Program-made: the position numbers and the translations under genes
Shown: piece by piece, positions 1 to 9,088 of the stretch
How the letters are laid out: every line of letters begins with the position of its first letter
Numbering within the stretch: position 1 is the first letter of the stretch
Assembly (NCBI RefSeq): GCF_016429215.1
Contig: NZ_JAELUH010000007.1
Location: 57,016 to 121,015 of the forward strand
Direction: 5' to 3'
DNA: 64,000 bases
Source: Herbaspirillum sp. ASV7
GTDB taxonomy: Bacteria; Pseudomonadota; Gammaproteobacteria; Burkholderiales; Burkholderiaceae_D
Notes under the pieces: model-generated
Database searches by the model: none
What the model was told of the DNA's origin: nothing
What the model saw: the letters and a program-made list of their open reading frames with translations, nothing else

Positions 1-1
1 G

Positions 2-424
2 ATGACCGAAGTCTTCCCGCAGGGGAATCCCTACCTGCAGGCCCTGGGGGTGGAAGTGCTGGAGTATGGCGATGACCGCGCCGTCATGTCGCTGCTGCTC
101 AAGCCCGAGTTCATGAACAGCTGGCAGGTGGCGCAGGGCGGCATCTCGATGACCATGCTCGATGTGGCCATGGGCCTGTCGGCCCGCGCCGGCGTGCCCG
201 ATGCCAAGTCCTCGGCGACGGTGGAGATGAGCACCAGCTTCCTGCAGCCGGCTGGCCACGCGGGCGAGACCATCGTGGCACGCGGCCATACCTATCACCG
301 CTCCACCACCATGTGCTTCTGCCAGGCTGAACTCTGGAACGGCCAGCGCCTGGTGGCCAAGGCCATGGGGACTTTCAAGCTGATCCGCCGGCTCGATATC
401 TCCCGGAAGCTCGACCACGAATGA
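2..424 (+). CDS. PaaI-family hotdog thioesterase
   Basis: A 140-residue single hotdog-fold protein of the PaaI/YbgC acyl-CoA thioesterase class, probably cytoplasmic, hydrolysing an acyl- or aryl-CoA. Residues about 44-58 (AQGGISMTMLDVAMG) match the family helix that normally reads HGG...LAD..; here Gln replaces the usual His, while the Asp is kept. The length is normal for the family. The ATG is the second base of the window, so an upstream start cannot be excluded. A GNAT gene follows 43 bp downstream on the same strand, so the two may be co-transcribed. The substrate cannot be deduced. Confidence 0.8.
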   Translation: MTEVFPQGNPYLQALGVEVLEYGDDRAVMSLLLKPEFMNSWQVAQGGISMTMLDVAMGLSARAGVPDAKSSATVEMSTSFLQPAGHAGETIVARGHTYHRSTTMCFCQAELWNGQRLVAKAMGTFKLIRRLDISRKLDHE

Positions 425-467
425 GGCCGTCGCGGCCTGGTTTCACTTTTTCAGCAGGAATACGCAC

Positions 468-887
468 ATGAACATCACCGTAGGCAACTGGGAGACCCTG
501 CGCGCCCACGCCCAACCGATCCGCTTTGAAGTCTTTGTCGATGAACAGAAGGTGCCGGCCGAGATCGAACTCGACGAGATGGATGCCCTCAGCATCCACG
601 CCGTGGCCTATGACGAGGCCGGCCAGCCGCTGGCGACCGGCCGCCTGCTGCCCGATGGCCATATCGGCCGCATGGCGGTGCGCCGCGCGGGACGCGGCCA
701 GGGTGTCGGTGGGGCGGTCCTGCAGGCCTTGATCGATGCCGCCCGCCAGCGTGGCGACCGCGAAGTCATCCTCAATGCCCAGACCCATGCCGCTCCCTTC
801 TACGCCAGGTACGGTTTCGCGCGGGAAGGCGAGGAATTCATGGAGGCCGGCATCCCCCACATCACCATGCGCGCCAGCCTGGCCTGA
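468..887 (+). CDS. GNAT family N-acetyltransferase (YjcF/ElaA-like)
   Basis: A 139-residue protein with the GNAT acetyl-CoA binding motif A at about residues 66-85 (MAVRRAGRGQGVGGAVLQAL, the R-G-x-G-x-G loop). The C-terminal stretch HAAPFYARYGF is typical of small YjcF-like acetyltransferases. It would transfer acetyl from acetyl-CoA to an amine; the acceptor is unknown. An AGGAA ribosome-binding site lies just before the ATG. The fold assignment is secure and the physiological role is not. Confidence 0.82.
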   Translation: MNITVGNWETLRAHAQPIRFEVFVDEQKVPAEIELDEMDALSIHAVAYDEAGQPLATGRLLPDGHIGRMAVRRAGRGQGVGGAVLQALIDAARQRGDREVILNAQTHAAPFYARYGFAREGEEFMEAGIPHITMRASLA

Positions 888-902
888 CGTCGCGCTCCGG
901 GC

Positions 903-2474
903 TCAGGCCGGCTGGGCCGGACCGCCAGGGCGTGCTTCTTCCAGGCGGAAGTAGCAGAGCTGGGTGCCCAGTTCGCGCGCGCGTTCGGCCACGGCCAGCG
1001 AGGTGGTGGCCAGTTCTTCCGAGGCCGCCGCGTTGCGCTGGGTGGTCTCGTTCAATTGCGCCATGGCCGAGCCGATTTCCTGCACACCTTCCTCCTGCAT
1101 GCGCGAGGATTGCGTGATCTGGTTGATCTGGCGCGAGGCCTGGCGGATCCCCTGCAGGGTACCGTCGACCAGGCGCTGACTGGTCTCTTCGGCTGTGTCC
1201 ACGCTTTGCTGGGCAATCACGCTGATCTCATGCGCGCTGTCCTGGCTGCGCTCGGCCAGCTTGCGGATTTCCGCCGCCACTACCGAGAAGCCCCGGCCAT
1301 GCTCGCCAGCGCGGGCCGCCTCGATGGCGGCATTCAGGGCCAGCAGGTTGGTCTGGTAGGCGATGTCATCGATCACGCCGACCTGGCGGGCGATGCCGCG
1401 CATGGCCGAGACCGTGCTCTGCACGGCTGCGCCGCTCTTGTCGGCATCGGCTGCGGCGGCCAGGGCGATCTGGTCGGTGCGGCGGGCGTGTTCGCCGGTT
1501 TCCTGGATGGCCTGGCTCATGCTGGCGATGGCACTGTGGACCTCTTCCACGGCGGCAGCCTGTTCGCTGGAGGCCTGAGCCAGTGCATAGGCGGTCGAGT
1601 TGAGCTGACGCGATGAGTCGCCCAGCGACTGGGTCGACAGCGTGACGCTGCGCATGATTTCGGTGAGGCGCTCGCGCATGGTATGCATGGCGTAGAGCAG
1701 GCTGCTGCGGTCGTTGCGGCGCAGATTTACCGCGATGCCCAGGTTGCCGTCGGCGATCTGGCGCACGATGTGGGCGGCGTAGGCCGGCTCGCCCCCGAGC
1801 TCGCGGCGCAGGCCGACGATGATCCACAGCGCCAATGCCATGCCCACCACCAGCGCCGCGGCGGCGATCTCCAGGTTGCGCGTGCGCAGCTGCTCGTACT
1901 CGGCCAGGGCTTCATCGTAGACCTGGCGGGTCTGGGTTTCCTGAAGCTTGCTGAGGGTAGCCAGTTGCGTGGCCAGGGTGGAGAGCAGCGGCGTGATCTG
2001 CGGCCACAGGCGGTTGGCCTGGCTGACCTGGGCCGTGCTGATGAATTCGATGACCTGGGTGCGCTGGTTCTGGTAGGACTTCCAGCTTTGCTCGAAACGG
2101 CTGGCTTCGGCCTGCTCGGCCGGCGACAGCACGGTGTTCTTGTAGGCTTGCCAGCCTTGCTCGAAGCGTTCGTCCAGTTCCTTGAGGCGTCCCAGCCACT
2201 GGCGGATCTGGGCTTCATTGCTGGTGCTGTCGGGCTCGGCCTGCACATTGACCAGCATCAGCGCCCGCCCCATCACGTCGCGATTGAGATAGAGCGCATC
2301 CCGTACACGCGAGAGATCGATCAGGGCCATGGTGCAGTCTTCGTAGACATGCTTGAGCTTGTCGTTGCTGGAGGCCATGCCCAGCATGTCGCGCCAGGCC
2401 AGCAGCAGCACGCTGGCGCACAGCACCACCACCAGGATCCCCAGCCGGGCGGTGACCGTCAATTTCCGTTGCAC
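903..2474 (-). CDS. methyl-accepting chemotaxis protein
   Basis: A 523-residue transmembrane chemoreceptor. It has an N-terminal membrane segment (about 8-26), a roughly 170-residue periplasmic helical-bundle sensor, a second membrane segment (about 200-220), a HAMP linker, and a cytoplasmic signalling domain. The invariant hairpin tip ([19 protein letters not shown]) and the following [10 protein letters not shown] sit in the last third and contact CheA/CheW. The start is taken as a GTG preceded by AAGGA at good spacing; no ATG lies nearby in frame. The C-terminus lacks an obvious NWETF-type CheR/CheB docking pentapeptide. The ligand is unknown. The region upstream carries a structured element. 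Confidence 0.93.
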   Translation of the reverse strand: MQRKLTVTARLGILVVVLCASVLLLAWRDMLGMASSNDKLKHVYEDCTMALIDLSRVRDALYLNRDVMGRALMLVNVQAEPDSTSNEAQIRQWLGRLKELDERFEQGWQAYKNTVLSPAEQAEASRFEQSWKSYQNQRTQVIEFISTAQVSQANRLWPQITPLLSTLATQLATLSKLQETQTRQVYDEALAEYEQLRTRNLEIAAAALVVGMALALWIIVGLRRELGGEPAYAAHIVRQIADGNLGIAVNLRRNDRSSLLYAMHTMRERLTEIMRSVTLSTQSLGDSSRQLNSTAYALAQASSEQAAAVEEVHSAIASMSQAIQETGEHARRTDQIALAAAADADKSGAAVQSTVSAMRGIARQVGVIDDIAYQTNLLALNAAIEAARAGEHGRGFSVVAAEIRKLAERSQDSAHEISVIAQQSVDTAEETSQRLVDGTLQGIRQASRQINQITQSSRMQEEGVQEIGSAMAQLNETTQRNAAASEELATTSLAVAERARELGTQLCYFRLEEARPGGPAQPA

Positions 2475-2600
2475 GATGTTTTCCTTGTCATTGCTTTCCC
2501 TAGCTGGCCACTATATCGCGGTTTTTTGTTGCCGTGCAGTATGAACAGTAAACCATATTCTAGCCGTGTAGACTGTATGAATGTGGTTACCCACAATACC

Positions 2601-2660
2601 CGCCTGCAAGTGCCTGAGAGATACTTGCGCCCGAACCGGGGAGGGGGAGTTCTCCCGGAC
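2601..2660. promoter_or_regulatory. candidate structured leader between the MCP and dctA genes
   Basis: The divergent region holds two adjacent inverted repeats. The first is GCAAGT/ACTTGC at 2605-2626 around an 11-nt loop. The second is CCGGG/CCCGG with further G/C pairing at about 2636-2658. On the plus strand it would lie about 105-165 nt before the dctA ATG; on the minus strand, 130-190 nt before the MCP start. The minus-strand loop reads ATCTCTCAGGC, which recalls the CUCUCAGGCA of glycine riboswitches, but the following AAAAGGAC core is missing. It may be an RNA leader or a DNA-level operator; the strand is undecided. Confidence 0.35.
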
Positions 2661-2765
2661 TAACAAAAAGCCCTAACAAGAAGCCCTAACGGACGACGAT
2701 CCGGCCAAGGCAGGCGGCTGGTGCAGTTGGACCAGCTGGTATTTGATGTTTAAGGAGAAACCAAC

Positions 2766-4091
2766 ATGACGGCACAAAAACCGCCCATCTACAAATCGCT
2801 GTATTTCCAGGTCCTGGTTGCCATCGTCATCGGCATCGCACTGGGCCATTTCTACCCATCCACGGGTGAAGCCATGAAGCCGCTGGGCGATGGCTTCGTC
2901 AAGCTGATCAAGATGATCATCGCACCGGTGATCTTCTGTACCGTTGTCATCGGCATTGCCGGCATGGAAGACATGAAGAAGGTCGGCAAGACCGGCGGCC
3001 TGGCGCTGCTGTACTTCGAAGTGGTGAGCACCGTTGCGCTCATCATCGGCCTGTTGCTGGTGAACTTCCTGCAGCCGGGCGTGGGCATGAACGTCGACCC
3101 GACCACGCTTGATACCAAGAGCATCGCCTCCTACACCGCGCCTGGCAAGCTGGGTTCGGTCACCGACTTCGTCATGAGCATCATCCCATCGAGCATGTTC
3201 GATGCGTTTGCCAAGGGTGACGTGCTGCAGGTGCTGCTGGTGGCGGTGCTGTTCGGCTTCGCGCTGCACAAGTTCGGCGGTCGCGGCACCCTGGTGTTCG
3301 ATTTCATCGAGAAGATCTCCCACGTGCTCTTCTCGGTGGTGGGCGCGATCATGAAAGTGGCTCCCATCGGTGCCTTCGGTGCCATGTCCTTCACCATCGG
3401 CAAGTACGGCGTGGGTTCGCTGTTCTCCCTGGCCAAGCTGATGGGTACCTTCTACCTGACCTGCCTGCTGTTCATCTTCGTGGTGCTGGGGATCATCACC
3501 CGCCTGCATGGCTTCTCGGTGTGGAAGTTCGTCAAGTACATCAAGGAAGAACTGCTGATCGTGCTGGGTACCTCCTCCTCGGAATCGGTGCTGCCGCGCA
3601 TGCTGGCCAAGATGGAAAACGCCGGCGCCAAGAAGACCGTGGTCGGTCTGGTGATCCCCACCGGCTACTCGTTCAACCTGGACGGCACCGCCATCTACCT
3701 GACCATGGCTGCGGTGTTCATCGCCCAGGCGACCAACACTCCCATGACCTTCATCCAGGAACTGACGCTGTTGGGCGTGCTGCTGCTGACCTCCAAGGGC
3801 GCAGCCGGCATCACCGGTTCCGGCTTCATCGTGCTGGCCGCGACCTTGTCGGCGGTGGGCCATGTGCCGGTCGCGGGCCTGGCGCTGATCCTGGGTATCG
3901 ACCGCTTCATGTCGGAAGCACGCGCCCTGACCAATACCATCGGTAACGGCGTGGCCACCCTGGTCGTGGCCAAGTGGAGTGGCGAGCTCGACATGGAGCG
4001 CCTGCAGAAGGTGCTCAACAACGAGACCGTGGAAGACGCCCAAGCGCCGGAAGCGATCCTGGATCGTTCCGAGGCCAAGATGCACCACTAA
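2766..4091 (+). CDS. dctA: C4-dicarboxylate/cation symporter DctA
   Basis: A 441-residue inner-membrane carrier of the DAACS (glutamate transporter-fold) family, taking up succinate, fumarate or malate with protons or sodium. The start [19 protein letters not shown] and the motif [16 protein letters not shown] are characteristic of DctA. The re-entrant hairpin serine-rich loop ([13 protein letters not shown], about 261-273) and the substrate-site segment [12 protein letters not shown] (about 298-309) are present. The length fits the family. A TAAGGAG ribosome-binding site lies upstream. No DctBD-type two-component genes adjoin it, so regulation is not visible beyond the structured leader. Confidence 0.95.
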   Translation: MTAQKPPIYKSLYFQVLVAIVIGIALGHFYPSTGEAMKPLGDGFVKLIKMIIAPVIFCTVVIGIAGMEDMKKVGKTGGLALLYFEVVSTVALIIGLLLVNFLQPGVGMNVDPTTLDTKSIASYTAPGKLGSVTDFVMSIIPSSMFDAFAKGDVLQVLLVAVLFGFALHKFGGRGTLVFDFIEKISHVLFSVVGAIMKVAPIGAFGAMSFTIGKYGVGSLFSLAKLMGTFYLTCLLFIFVVLGIITRLHGFSVWKFVKYIKEELLIVLGTSSSESVLPRMLAKMENAGAKKTVVGLVIPTGYSFNLDGTAIYLTMAAVFIAQATNTPMTFIQELTLLGVLLLTSKGAAGITGSGFIVLAATLSAVGHVPVAGLALILGIDRFMSEARALTNTIGNGVATLVVAKWSGELDMERLQKVLNNETVEDAQAPEAILDRSEAKMHH

Positions 4092-4174
4092 GCCCAGTCC
4101 TGGCTGTTGCCGGAGGCTTTCATCGGCCCCATCCCCGTGCTGTCCTGCAGCCCGGCGGTGGGGGCGATGGCTTT

Positions 4175-5089
4175 TCAGGGCCGGCGCACGGCCTGGGTGA
4201 GGAAGTCGACGAAGGCGCGCACCCGTGCCGACAGATGGCGGTTATGCGGGTAGAGCAGCGAAAAGCGCCGGGTGCGATGGCCGGCCGCCTGCAAGACCTC
4301 GACCAGCTCGCCCCGACGCACGGCGGCCTCGGCCACGAAGTGGTAGATCTGGAACAGCCCGCCCCCGGCAATGGCCCAGTTCACGCAGCCGAGCACGTCG
4401 TCGTGGATGCGCTGGCGGCTCTGGAAATGGAAGTCGAGATCGCGGCCCTGTGCATCCCTGAAGATCCAGGGCATGGCGCGCCCGCTGCTGGGCAGGATGA
4501 ACTGGATGCAGTCGTGCTGCTCCAGATCACTCACGGTCATTGGCGAGCCGCGCCTTTGCAGGTAGGTCGGGGCGGCAAAGACGCCCAGCGTGGGCTCCTC
4601 CAGCGGCACGGCGATGAGCCGGGAATCCGGCGGTACCCCCAGGCGGATGGCCAGGTCGAAGCCTTCCTCCACGAAATCCACTACCCGGTTGGCGATGCTC
4701 AGTTCCAGCTCGATCTGCGGATAGGCTTGCTGGAAGCGCGGCAACAGGGGCAGTAGCCGGAAATGGGCATAGGGCGTGCCCACGCTGATGCGCAAGGGGC
4801 CGGCCGGCGCCTTCTGGCGGCCGGTGAGAGCACGCTCGGCATCGGCGATCTGCTCCAGTGCCTGCTGGCATTGCCGATGGTACAGGCTGCCCTCCGGGGT
4901 GAGGCGGATCTGGCGGGTGGTGCGCACGAACAGGCGTACCCCCAGGCGCGACTCCAGGCGGCTGATGGAGCGGCTCACCGAGGCCGGCGTCAGGCCCAGA
5001 GCCTCGGCGGCGGCGGTGAAGCTGCCCAGTTCGGCGGCCTTGCAAAAGAGTTCGATACTGCCTAGCTGGACGGGGTCGAAGCTTCTCAT
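4175..5089 (-). CDS. LysR-family transcriptional regulator
   Basis: A 304-residue LysR regulator. The N-terminal winged helix-turn-helix covers about residues 5-64 (AAELGSFTAAAEALGLTPA then VSRSISRLESRLGVRLF). The remainder is the effector-binding domain. The gene is divergent from the DJ-1/PfpI gene at 5239, so it probably controls that gene. The 149-bp spacer contains TTCATCGTGAA (5141-5151), a T-N11-A-like imperfect dyad close to a TATAGT box. Sequence of the CrgA/DsdC-like type gives no clear inducer. Confidence 0.9.
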   Translation of the reverse strand: MRSFDPVQLGSIELFCKAAELGSFTAAAEALGLTPASVSRSISRLESRLGVRLFVRTTRQIRLTPEGSLYHRQCQQALEQIADAERALTGRQKAPAGPLRISVGTPYAHFRLLPLLPRFQQAYPQIELELSIANRVVDFVEEGFDLAIRLGVPPDSRLIAVPLEEPTLGVFAAPTYLQRRGSPMTVSDLEQHDCIQFILPSSGRAMPWIFRDAQGRDLDFHFQSRQRIHDDVLGCVNWAIAGGGLFQIYHFVAEAAVRRGELVEVLQAAGHRTRRFSLLYPHNRHLSARVRAFVDFLTQAVRRP

Positions 5090-5238
5090 TTGTTCAATGC
5101 TGTAATGAATGAATTGATTCGAAGGCAGTTTATCGCCGTTTTCATCGTGAATATAGTGTCATCCATGCCGGCTGATCGGGTTGGGAGTCGTCCCGCCCGT
5201 ATTGCCTGTACTTTGAAAAATGAATGAAAGGACTGACC

Positions 5239-5937
5239 ATGACCACCCCCAACATCCTGATGATCGTCACCTCCAGCAGCCGCATGGGCAACACCGACAA
5301 GCCCACCGGCCTGTGGGCCGAGGAGCTGGCGGCCCCTTACTACGCGCTGCTCGATGCCGGCGCCTCGGTGGTGATTGCCTCCACCGCCGGCGGCCGTGCG
5401 CCCATCGACCCAGGCAGCATCAAGGCCGTGGGCCAGAACGACGCCATCGTCGAGCGCATGCTGGCCGATGCCGACCTGCAGGACCGTATCGCCCATACCC
5501 AAGCCCTGGCCGAGGTGCAGGTGGCGGGTTTCGATGCGGTGTTCTTCCCCGGCGGACACGGCACCATGTGGGACCTGCCCACCGATGCCAATGTGAAGGC
5601 GATTGTCGAAGCCGCCTACGCTGCAGGCAAGTTCATCGCCTCGGTCTGCCACGGTGCTGCAGGCCTGGTGTCGGCGGTGCGTGCGGACGGCAAGCCGATG
5701 GTCGAGGGCAAGCGCGTGAACTCCTTCACCGACGCCGAGGAGCGTGAGGTCGGCCTGGCCGAGGTGGTGCCGTTCCTGCTGGAGAGCCGTCTGCGCGCGC
5801 TGGGCGGGGTGTTCGAAGGAGCGGATAACTGGCAGGTGTTCGCCATCCGCGATGGCCAGTTGATTACCGGCCAGAATCCGCAGTCGTCGGAGCGGGTTGC
5901 ACAGATCCTGCTGGAGGCGCTGGCAATCGCCGCTTGA
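5239..5937 (+). CDS. DJ-1/PfpI family type 1 glutamine amidotransferase-like protein
   Basis: A 232-residue DJ-1/PfpI superfamily protein, HchA-like in size. The nucleophile elbow ASVCHGAAGLV (Cys about residue 136, followed by His) and the acidic residue in FFPGGHGTMWDLP are present. Members act as glyoxalase III/deglycase-like or stress-protective enzymes. The ATG at 5239 is preferred over two in-frame or overlapping ATGs at 5220 and 5224, because GAAAGGA lies 8-14 bases before it. The gene is divergent from a LysR regulator, which suggests inducible expression. The reaction is unproven. Confidence 0.88.
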   Translation: MTTPNILMIVTSSSRMGNTDKPTGLWAEELAAPYYALLDAGASVVIASTAGGRAPIDPGSIKAVGQNDAIVERMLADADLQDRIAHTQALAEVQVAGFDAVFFPGGHGTMWDLPTDANVKAIVEAAYAAGKFIASVCHGAAGLVSAVRADGKPMVEGKRVNSFTDAEEREVGLAEVVPFLLESRLRALGGVFEGADNWQVFAIRDGQLITGQNPQSSERVAQILLEALAIAA

Positions 5938-5987
5938 GCGGGCTGCCAGGGTGAAGATCCGGGCGGGCCATGCGGTGCCGGCCGGAC

Positions 5988-6869
5988 TCAGTTTTTTTCG
6001 GTCCCGATGATGCTCTTGACGAACCACCTCTGCGTGAGCACCACGAACAGGCCCGGCACCACGATGGACACCAGCGCTGCCGCCATGAGCAGGTTCCATT
6101 CCGGCATCTGGCCCGATTCGGTGGGCACGAAGCTGGCGAGCGACAGGGTGACGGTACGCATCTTTTCCTGGCTGGTGATGACCAGGGGCCACATGTAGTC
6201 CTTCCAGGTGCTGATGAAGACGATGGCGCCCAGCGCGGCGAAATTGGTCCTGGACAGTGGCAGCAGGATATCGATGAAGAAACGCCAGGGCCCGGTGCCG
6301 TCGATGAGCGCCGCTTCCACCAGTTCGGGCGGGATGGTGCGATAGAACTGCAGGAACAGGAAGGTGCCGGTGGCCGAGGCGATCAGCGGCAGCGACAATC
6401 CCGCATAGGTATTGACCAGGCTGATCGAGGGCAGGATGCGTATGCCCAGCAGGCTGCGCAGCGGTTCGAACAGGTCTGAGGCCGCCGCATAGGTCGGCAC
6501 GATGCGCACTTCCAGGGGCAGCAGCAGGGCGCTGAAGAGCAGGCACAGGATCAGGCCGCGCAGGCGCGGGCGGAAATAACTCACCGCGAACGCCGTCACC
6601 GACGACAGCGTCAGCTTGCCCGCCACCACCAGGCAGGAGACCAGGATGCTGTTGAAGAGATGGCGGCCGATGTCGATGCGGCGGGCCACCTGCTCCAGGT
6701 TGTGCAGCAAGGCCGTGCCCGGCAGCAATGGCATTCCGTGGGCCAGCCACTGCTGGCTGGAGACGGTGGCCGAGCACAGGATCAGGTAGAGCGGTCCCAG
6801 CGACAGCAGTACCCCCATGCCCAGTACCCCATAGGCCAGGCAGCTCATCCAGGGATGACGTTCTATCAT
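5988..6869 (-). CDS. ugpE: ABC transporter permease, UgpE-like
   Basis: A 293-residue inner-membrane permease of the carbohydrate ABC (MalG) class. Its start MIERHPWMSCLAYG, the loop LPLEVRIVPT and the EAA motif (LVEAALIDGTGPWRFFIDI) align closely by eye with UgpE, the glycerol-3-phosphate/glycerophosphodiester permease. Its ATG overlaps the stop of the upstream permease by 4 bp (ATGA), so translation is coupled. An open frame runs further upstream, but that part is antisense-like coding bias. No ATPase gene (ugpC) follows; the next gene is on the other strand. Confidence 0.88.
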   Translation of the reverse strand: MIERHPWMSCLAYGVLGMGVLLSLGPLYLILCSATVSSQQWLAHGMPLLPGTALLHNLEQVARRIDIGRHLFNSILVSCLVVAGKLTLSSVTAFAVSYFRPRLRGLILCLLFSALLLPLEVRIVPTYAAASDLFEPLRSLLGIRILPSISLVNTYAGLSLPLIASATGTFLFLQFYRTIPPELVEAALIDGTGPWRFFIDILLPLSRTNFAALGAIVFISTWKDYMWPLVITSQEKMRTVTLSLASFVPTESGQMPEWNLLMAAALVSIVVPGLFVVLTQRWFVKSIIGTEKN

Positions 6870-7747
6870 CGCGCCCATCCTTGTTTGAAGAAGCGCATCT
6901 GCAGCCAGGCCAGCAAGACGATGAAAAGCATCAGGATCACCGACAGTGCCGAGGAGCCCGACAGGTCCAGGCCGACGAAGCCGTCCGAATAGATCTGGTA
7001 GGCCAGGATGGCGGTGCTGTGTCCCGGTCCACCCTGGGTCAGGGCATCGACCAGGCCGAAGCCGTGGGTGAAGGCCTCGATCACGTTGATCACGCAGCTC
7101 AGCAACAGGGCGGGTGCGATCATGGGCAGCTGGATGTCGACCAAGCGCCGCCATGGACCGGCACCATCGATGGCGGCGGCACCCAGCAGGTCGACCGGAA
7201 TGCGCTGCAGCGCGGCGCTGAAGAGGATGAAATTGAACGGCACCTGGGTCCAGGCGAAGGCGGCGATGAGGACCAGCATGGCTTGTTCGCCCTTGAGATG
7301 GGGCGCCCACATGCCCGGCCACATCACATTGAGAAAGGCCAGCATGCCAGTGACCGGATTGATCAACACCTTGAGCACGATCCCCACGACCACGCCGGCC
7401 ACCGCATAGGGCCAGATGAAGATCGTGCGCAGCAGGCGTTTGCCCCGCACATCCAGTTCCAGGCAGGCCGCCAGCGCCAGCGCCACCAGCACGCCCAGCA
7501 TGGTGCTGCCCGCCGTGAAGACCAGCGTGGCTTGCAGCGAGGCATAGAAACGGTCATCGGTGAGGATGCGCAGGTAGTTGTCCAGTCCGACGAAGAGCGA
7601 ACCGTTGCCGAAGGGGCGCACCAGGTAGAAGGACCAGACGATGGCCTTGACCGCCGGCCACAGGAAGAACAGGAACACGATCAGCATCTGCGGTGCTGCC
7701 AGCAGCAGCGGCAGCCAGCGCGACGGGAAGAGCGGTCTGGGCGTCAT
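6866..7747 (-). CDS. ugpA: ABC transporter permease, UgpA-like
   Basis: A 293-residue six-helix permease, partner of the UgpE-like protein. The N-terminus (PLFPSRWLPLLLAAPQ) and FVGLDNYL match the UgpA subfamily. The EAA loop is LLGAAAIDGAGPWRRLVDI. Two ATGs compete. The one at 7747 has AGGA eight bases upstream and matches the UgpA length, whereas the one at 7753 would leave only two bases. It lies between the binding-protein gene and ugpE in a minus-strand operon. Confidence 0.88.
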   Translation of the reverse strand: MTPRPLFPSRWLPLLLAAPQMLIVFLFFLWPAVKAIVWSFYLVRPFGNGSLFVGLDNYLRILTDDRFYASLQATLVFTAGSTMLGVLVALALAACLELDVRGKRLLRTIFIWPYAVAGVVVGIVLKVLINPVTGMLAFLNVMWPGMWAPHLKGEQAMLVLIAAFAWTQVPFNFILFSAALQRIPVDLLGAAAIDGAGPWRRLVDIQLPMIAPALLLSCVINVIEAFTHGFGLVDALTQGGPGHSTAILAYQIYSDGFVGLDLSGSSALSVILMLFIVLLAWLQMRFFKQGWAR

Positions 7748-7765
7748 CGGCATGATCCTGTCTGG

Positions 7766-9088
7766 CTAGGGTGGGGGCGTGTCGGGGTAGGTCTGCATGA
7801 AGCGTTGCAGCAGGCGGTCACCGCGCTGCCGCGCGCGGGCCAGGGCGGTGGGCATGTCCTGACGGGCGGCCAGGGCGACTTGCACCTCTTCCGACCATGC
7901 CTGTCGCAGTTGCGGGAAGAAACCCAGCCTGGGGCCGTGGCTGGCCAGCCCTTGCGGCGGGTTCAGCGAGCGGATGCCGGCGTTGATCGCAGCCGGGCAG
8001 GTGTTCCCGGTCGCTGCGATCAGGGCGGCGGCGCTGCGCGTCACCGGCAGGTAGCCGGTCTGGCAGGCCAGCAGGACCTGCTTGTCCGGTTGTTGCAGGT
8101 AGGCGATGAAGGCGGCGACGGCGGCGTAGACATCGGCCCTGAATCCTTTCATCACCCACAGCGAGGCACCCCCCGGTACGCTGCTGTGGCGCTGGCCCTC
8201 GACGTAGACCGGTAGCGGCTGGACGTCGACCTGTTTCAGAGCGCTCTGGCCGATGACCTGCCAGGCGCTGGTGGAGTCCAGCACCATGGCGCATTCGCCG
8301 GTGGTGAAGGCCAGCGTATGGCGGCCGGTGCGGGTGGCGGCGGCGGGCACGATCAGGTGCTGGCGCCACCAGCGCATGACATCTTCCATGAAGCGCAGGT
8401 GGACGCCCTGGTCGAAGCGGTAGCGGGCATCCAGGCCGGCATGGCCGTTGTCGCGGGTGGCGATGGCGGCACCTTCGATGGTGCTGACCTGCTCCAGCAG
8501 GATCCAGGGATTGAAGTCGCTGACCAGGGGGCAAGCCTCTCCCGCTGCCTTGAGCTTGCTGGCCGCCAGCTCCAGATCGTGCCAGGTGCGCGGCGTTTGC
8601 GTCACGCCAGCGGCCCTGAGCTTGTCAAGGTTGGCATAGAGGACGGCGGTCGAGACGTTGAAGGGCAGGGAGTAGAACTCGTCGTCCGCGCCGGCGTAGT
8701 AGCTGCGCACGGCCGTCAGGTAATCCTGCCAGTCGATGCGGTAGCCGTTCTGTGCCATCAGGCGGAAGACCGGGACGATGGCGCCGCTGAGCATCATGTC
8801 CAGCGTGCCGACATCGTAGATCTCGACCAGGGCCGGCTGCTGTCCAGCCCGGTAGGCGGCGATGGTCTTCTGCATGGTCTGCTCGTAGGAGCCTGGCATC
8901 ACGCAGCGTACCCGGTGCTGCTGCTGCGAGGCATTGAAACCCTCGCAGAGCTGCAGCACCGCCTGGGCGGTACTGCCGGAGTGGCTGTACCAGAACTCGA
9001 AACTGGCAGCCCATGCCACCGGTGCCCACGCCAGCAGGCCCAGCAGGCATAGCCACATCGGCAGTTGTCTTGTCAGCGGGGTATTCAC
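7766..9088 (-). CDS. ugpB: periplasmic solute-binding protein, UgpB-like
   Basis: A 440-residue extracellular binding protein with a cleavable signal peptide (residues 1-27, ending APVAWA). The segments FEFWYSHSG and SYEQTMQKTIAAYRAGQQPA followed by EIYDVGT resemble UgpB, which binds glycerol-3-phosphate or glycerophosphocholine. It would deliver its ligand to the two permeases encoded immediately downstream. Its ATG overlaps the stop of the LacI-family regulator gene by 4 bp, so regulator and transporter form one transcript. Ligand identity is inferred from family and from the phospholipase and GDPD genes nearby. Confidence 0.87.
   Translation of the reverse strand: MNTPLTRQLPMWLCLLGLLAWAPVAWAASFEFWYSHSGSTAQAVLQLCEGFNASQQQHRVRCVMPGSYEQTMQKTIAAYRAGQQPALVEIYDVGTLDMMLSGAIVPVFRLMAQNGYRIDWQDYLTAVRSYYAGADDEFYSLPFNVSTAVLYANLDKLRAAGVTQTPRTWHDLELAASKLKAAGEACPLVSDFNPWILLEQVSTIEGAAIATRDNGHAGLDARYRFDQGVHLRFMEDVMRWWRQHLIVPAAATRTGRHTLAFTTGECAMVLDSTSAWQVIGQSALKQVDVQPLPVYVEGQRHSSVPGGASLWVMKGFRADVYAAVAAFIAYLQQPDKQVLLACQTGYLPVTRSAAALIAATGNTCPAAINAGIRSLNPPQGLASHGPRLGFFPQLRQAWSEEVQVALAARQDMPTALARARQRGDRLLQRFMQTYPDTPPP

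Noticed and set aside
2601..2660. Named riboswitch (TPP on plus strand or glycine on minus strand)
   Set aside because: Only fragments match. TPP P3 and the GGAUAAU core are missing, and the glycine AAAAGGAC core is missing. Kept only as an unclassified structured element.
6728..8215. Plus-strand open frame of about 495 codons opposite the ugp-like permeases
   Set aside because: Low-complexity His/Gln/Asp-rich product opposite two unmistakable permeases and a binding protein; an antisense shadow.
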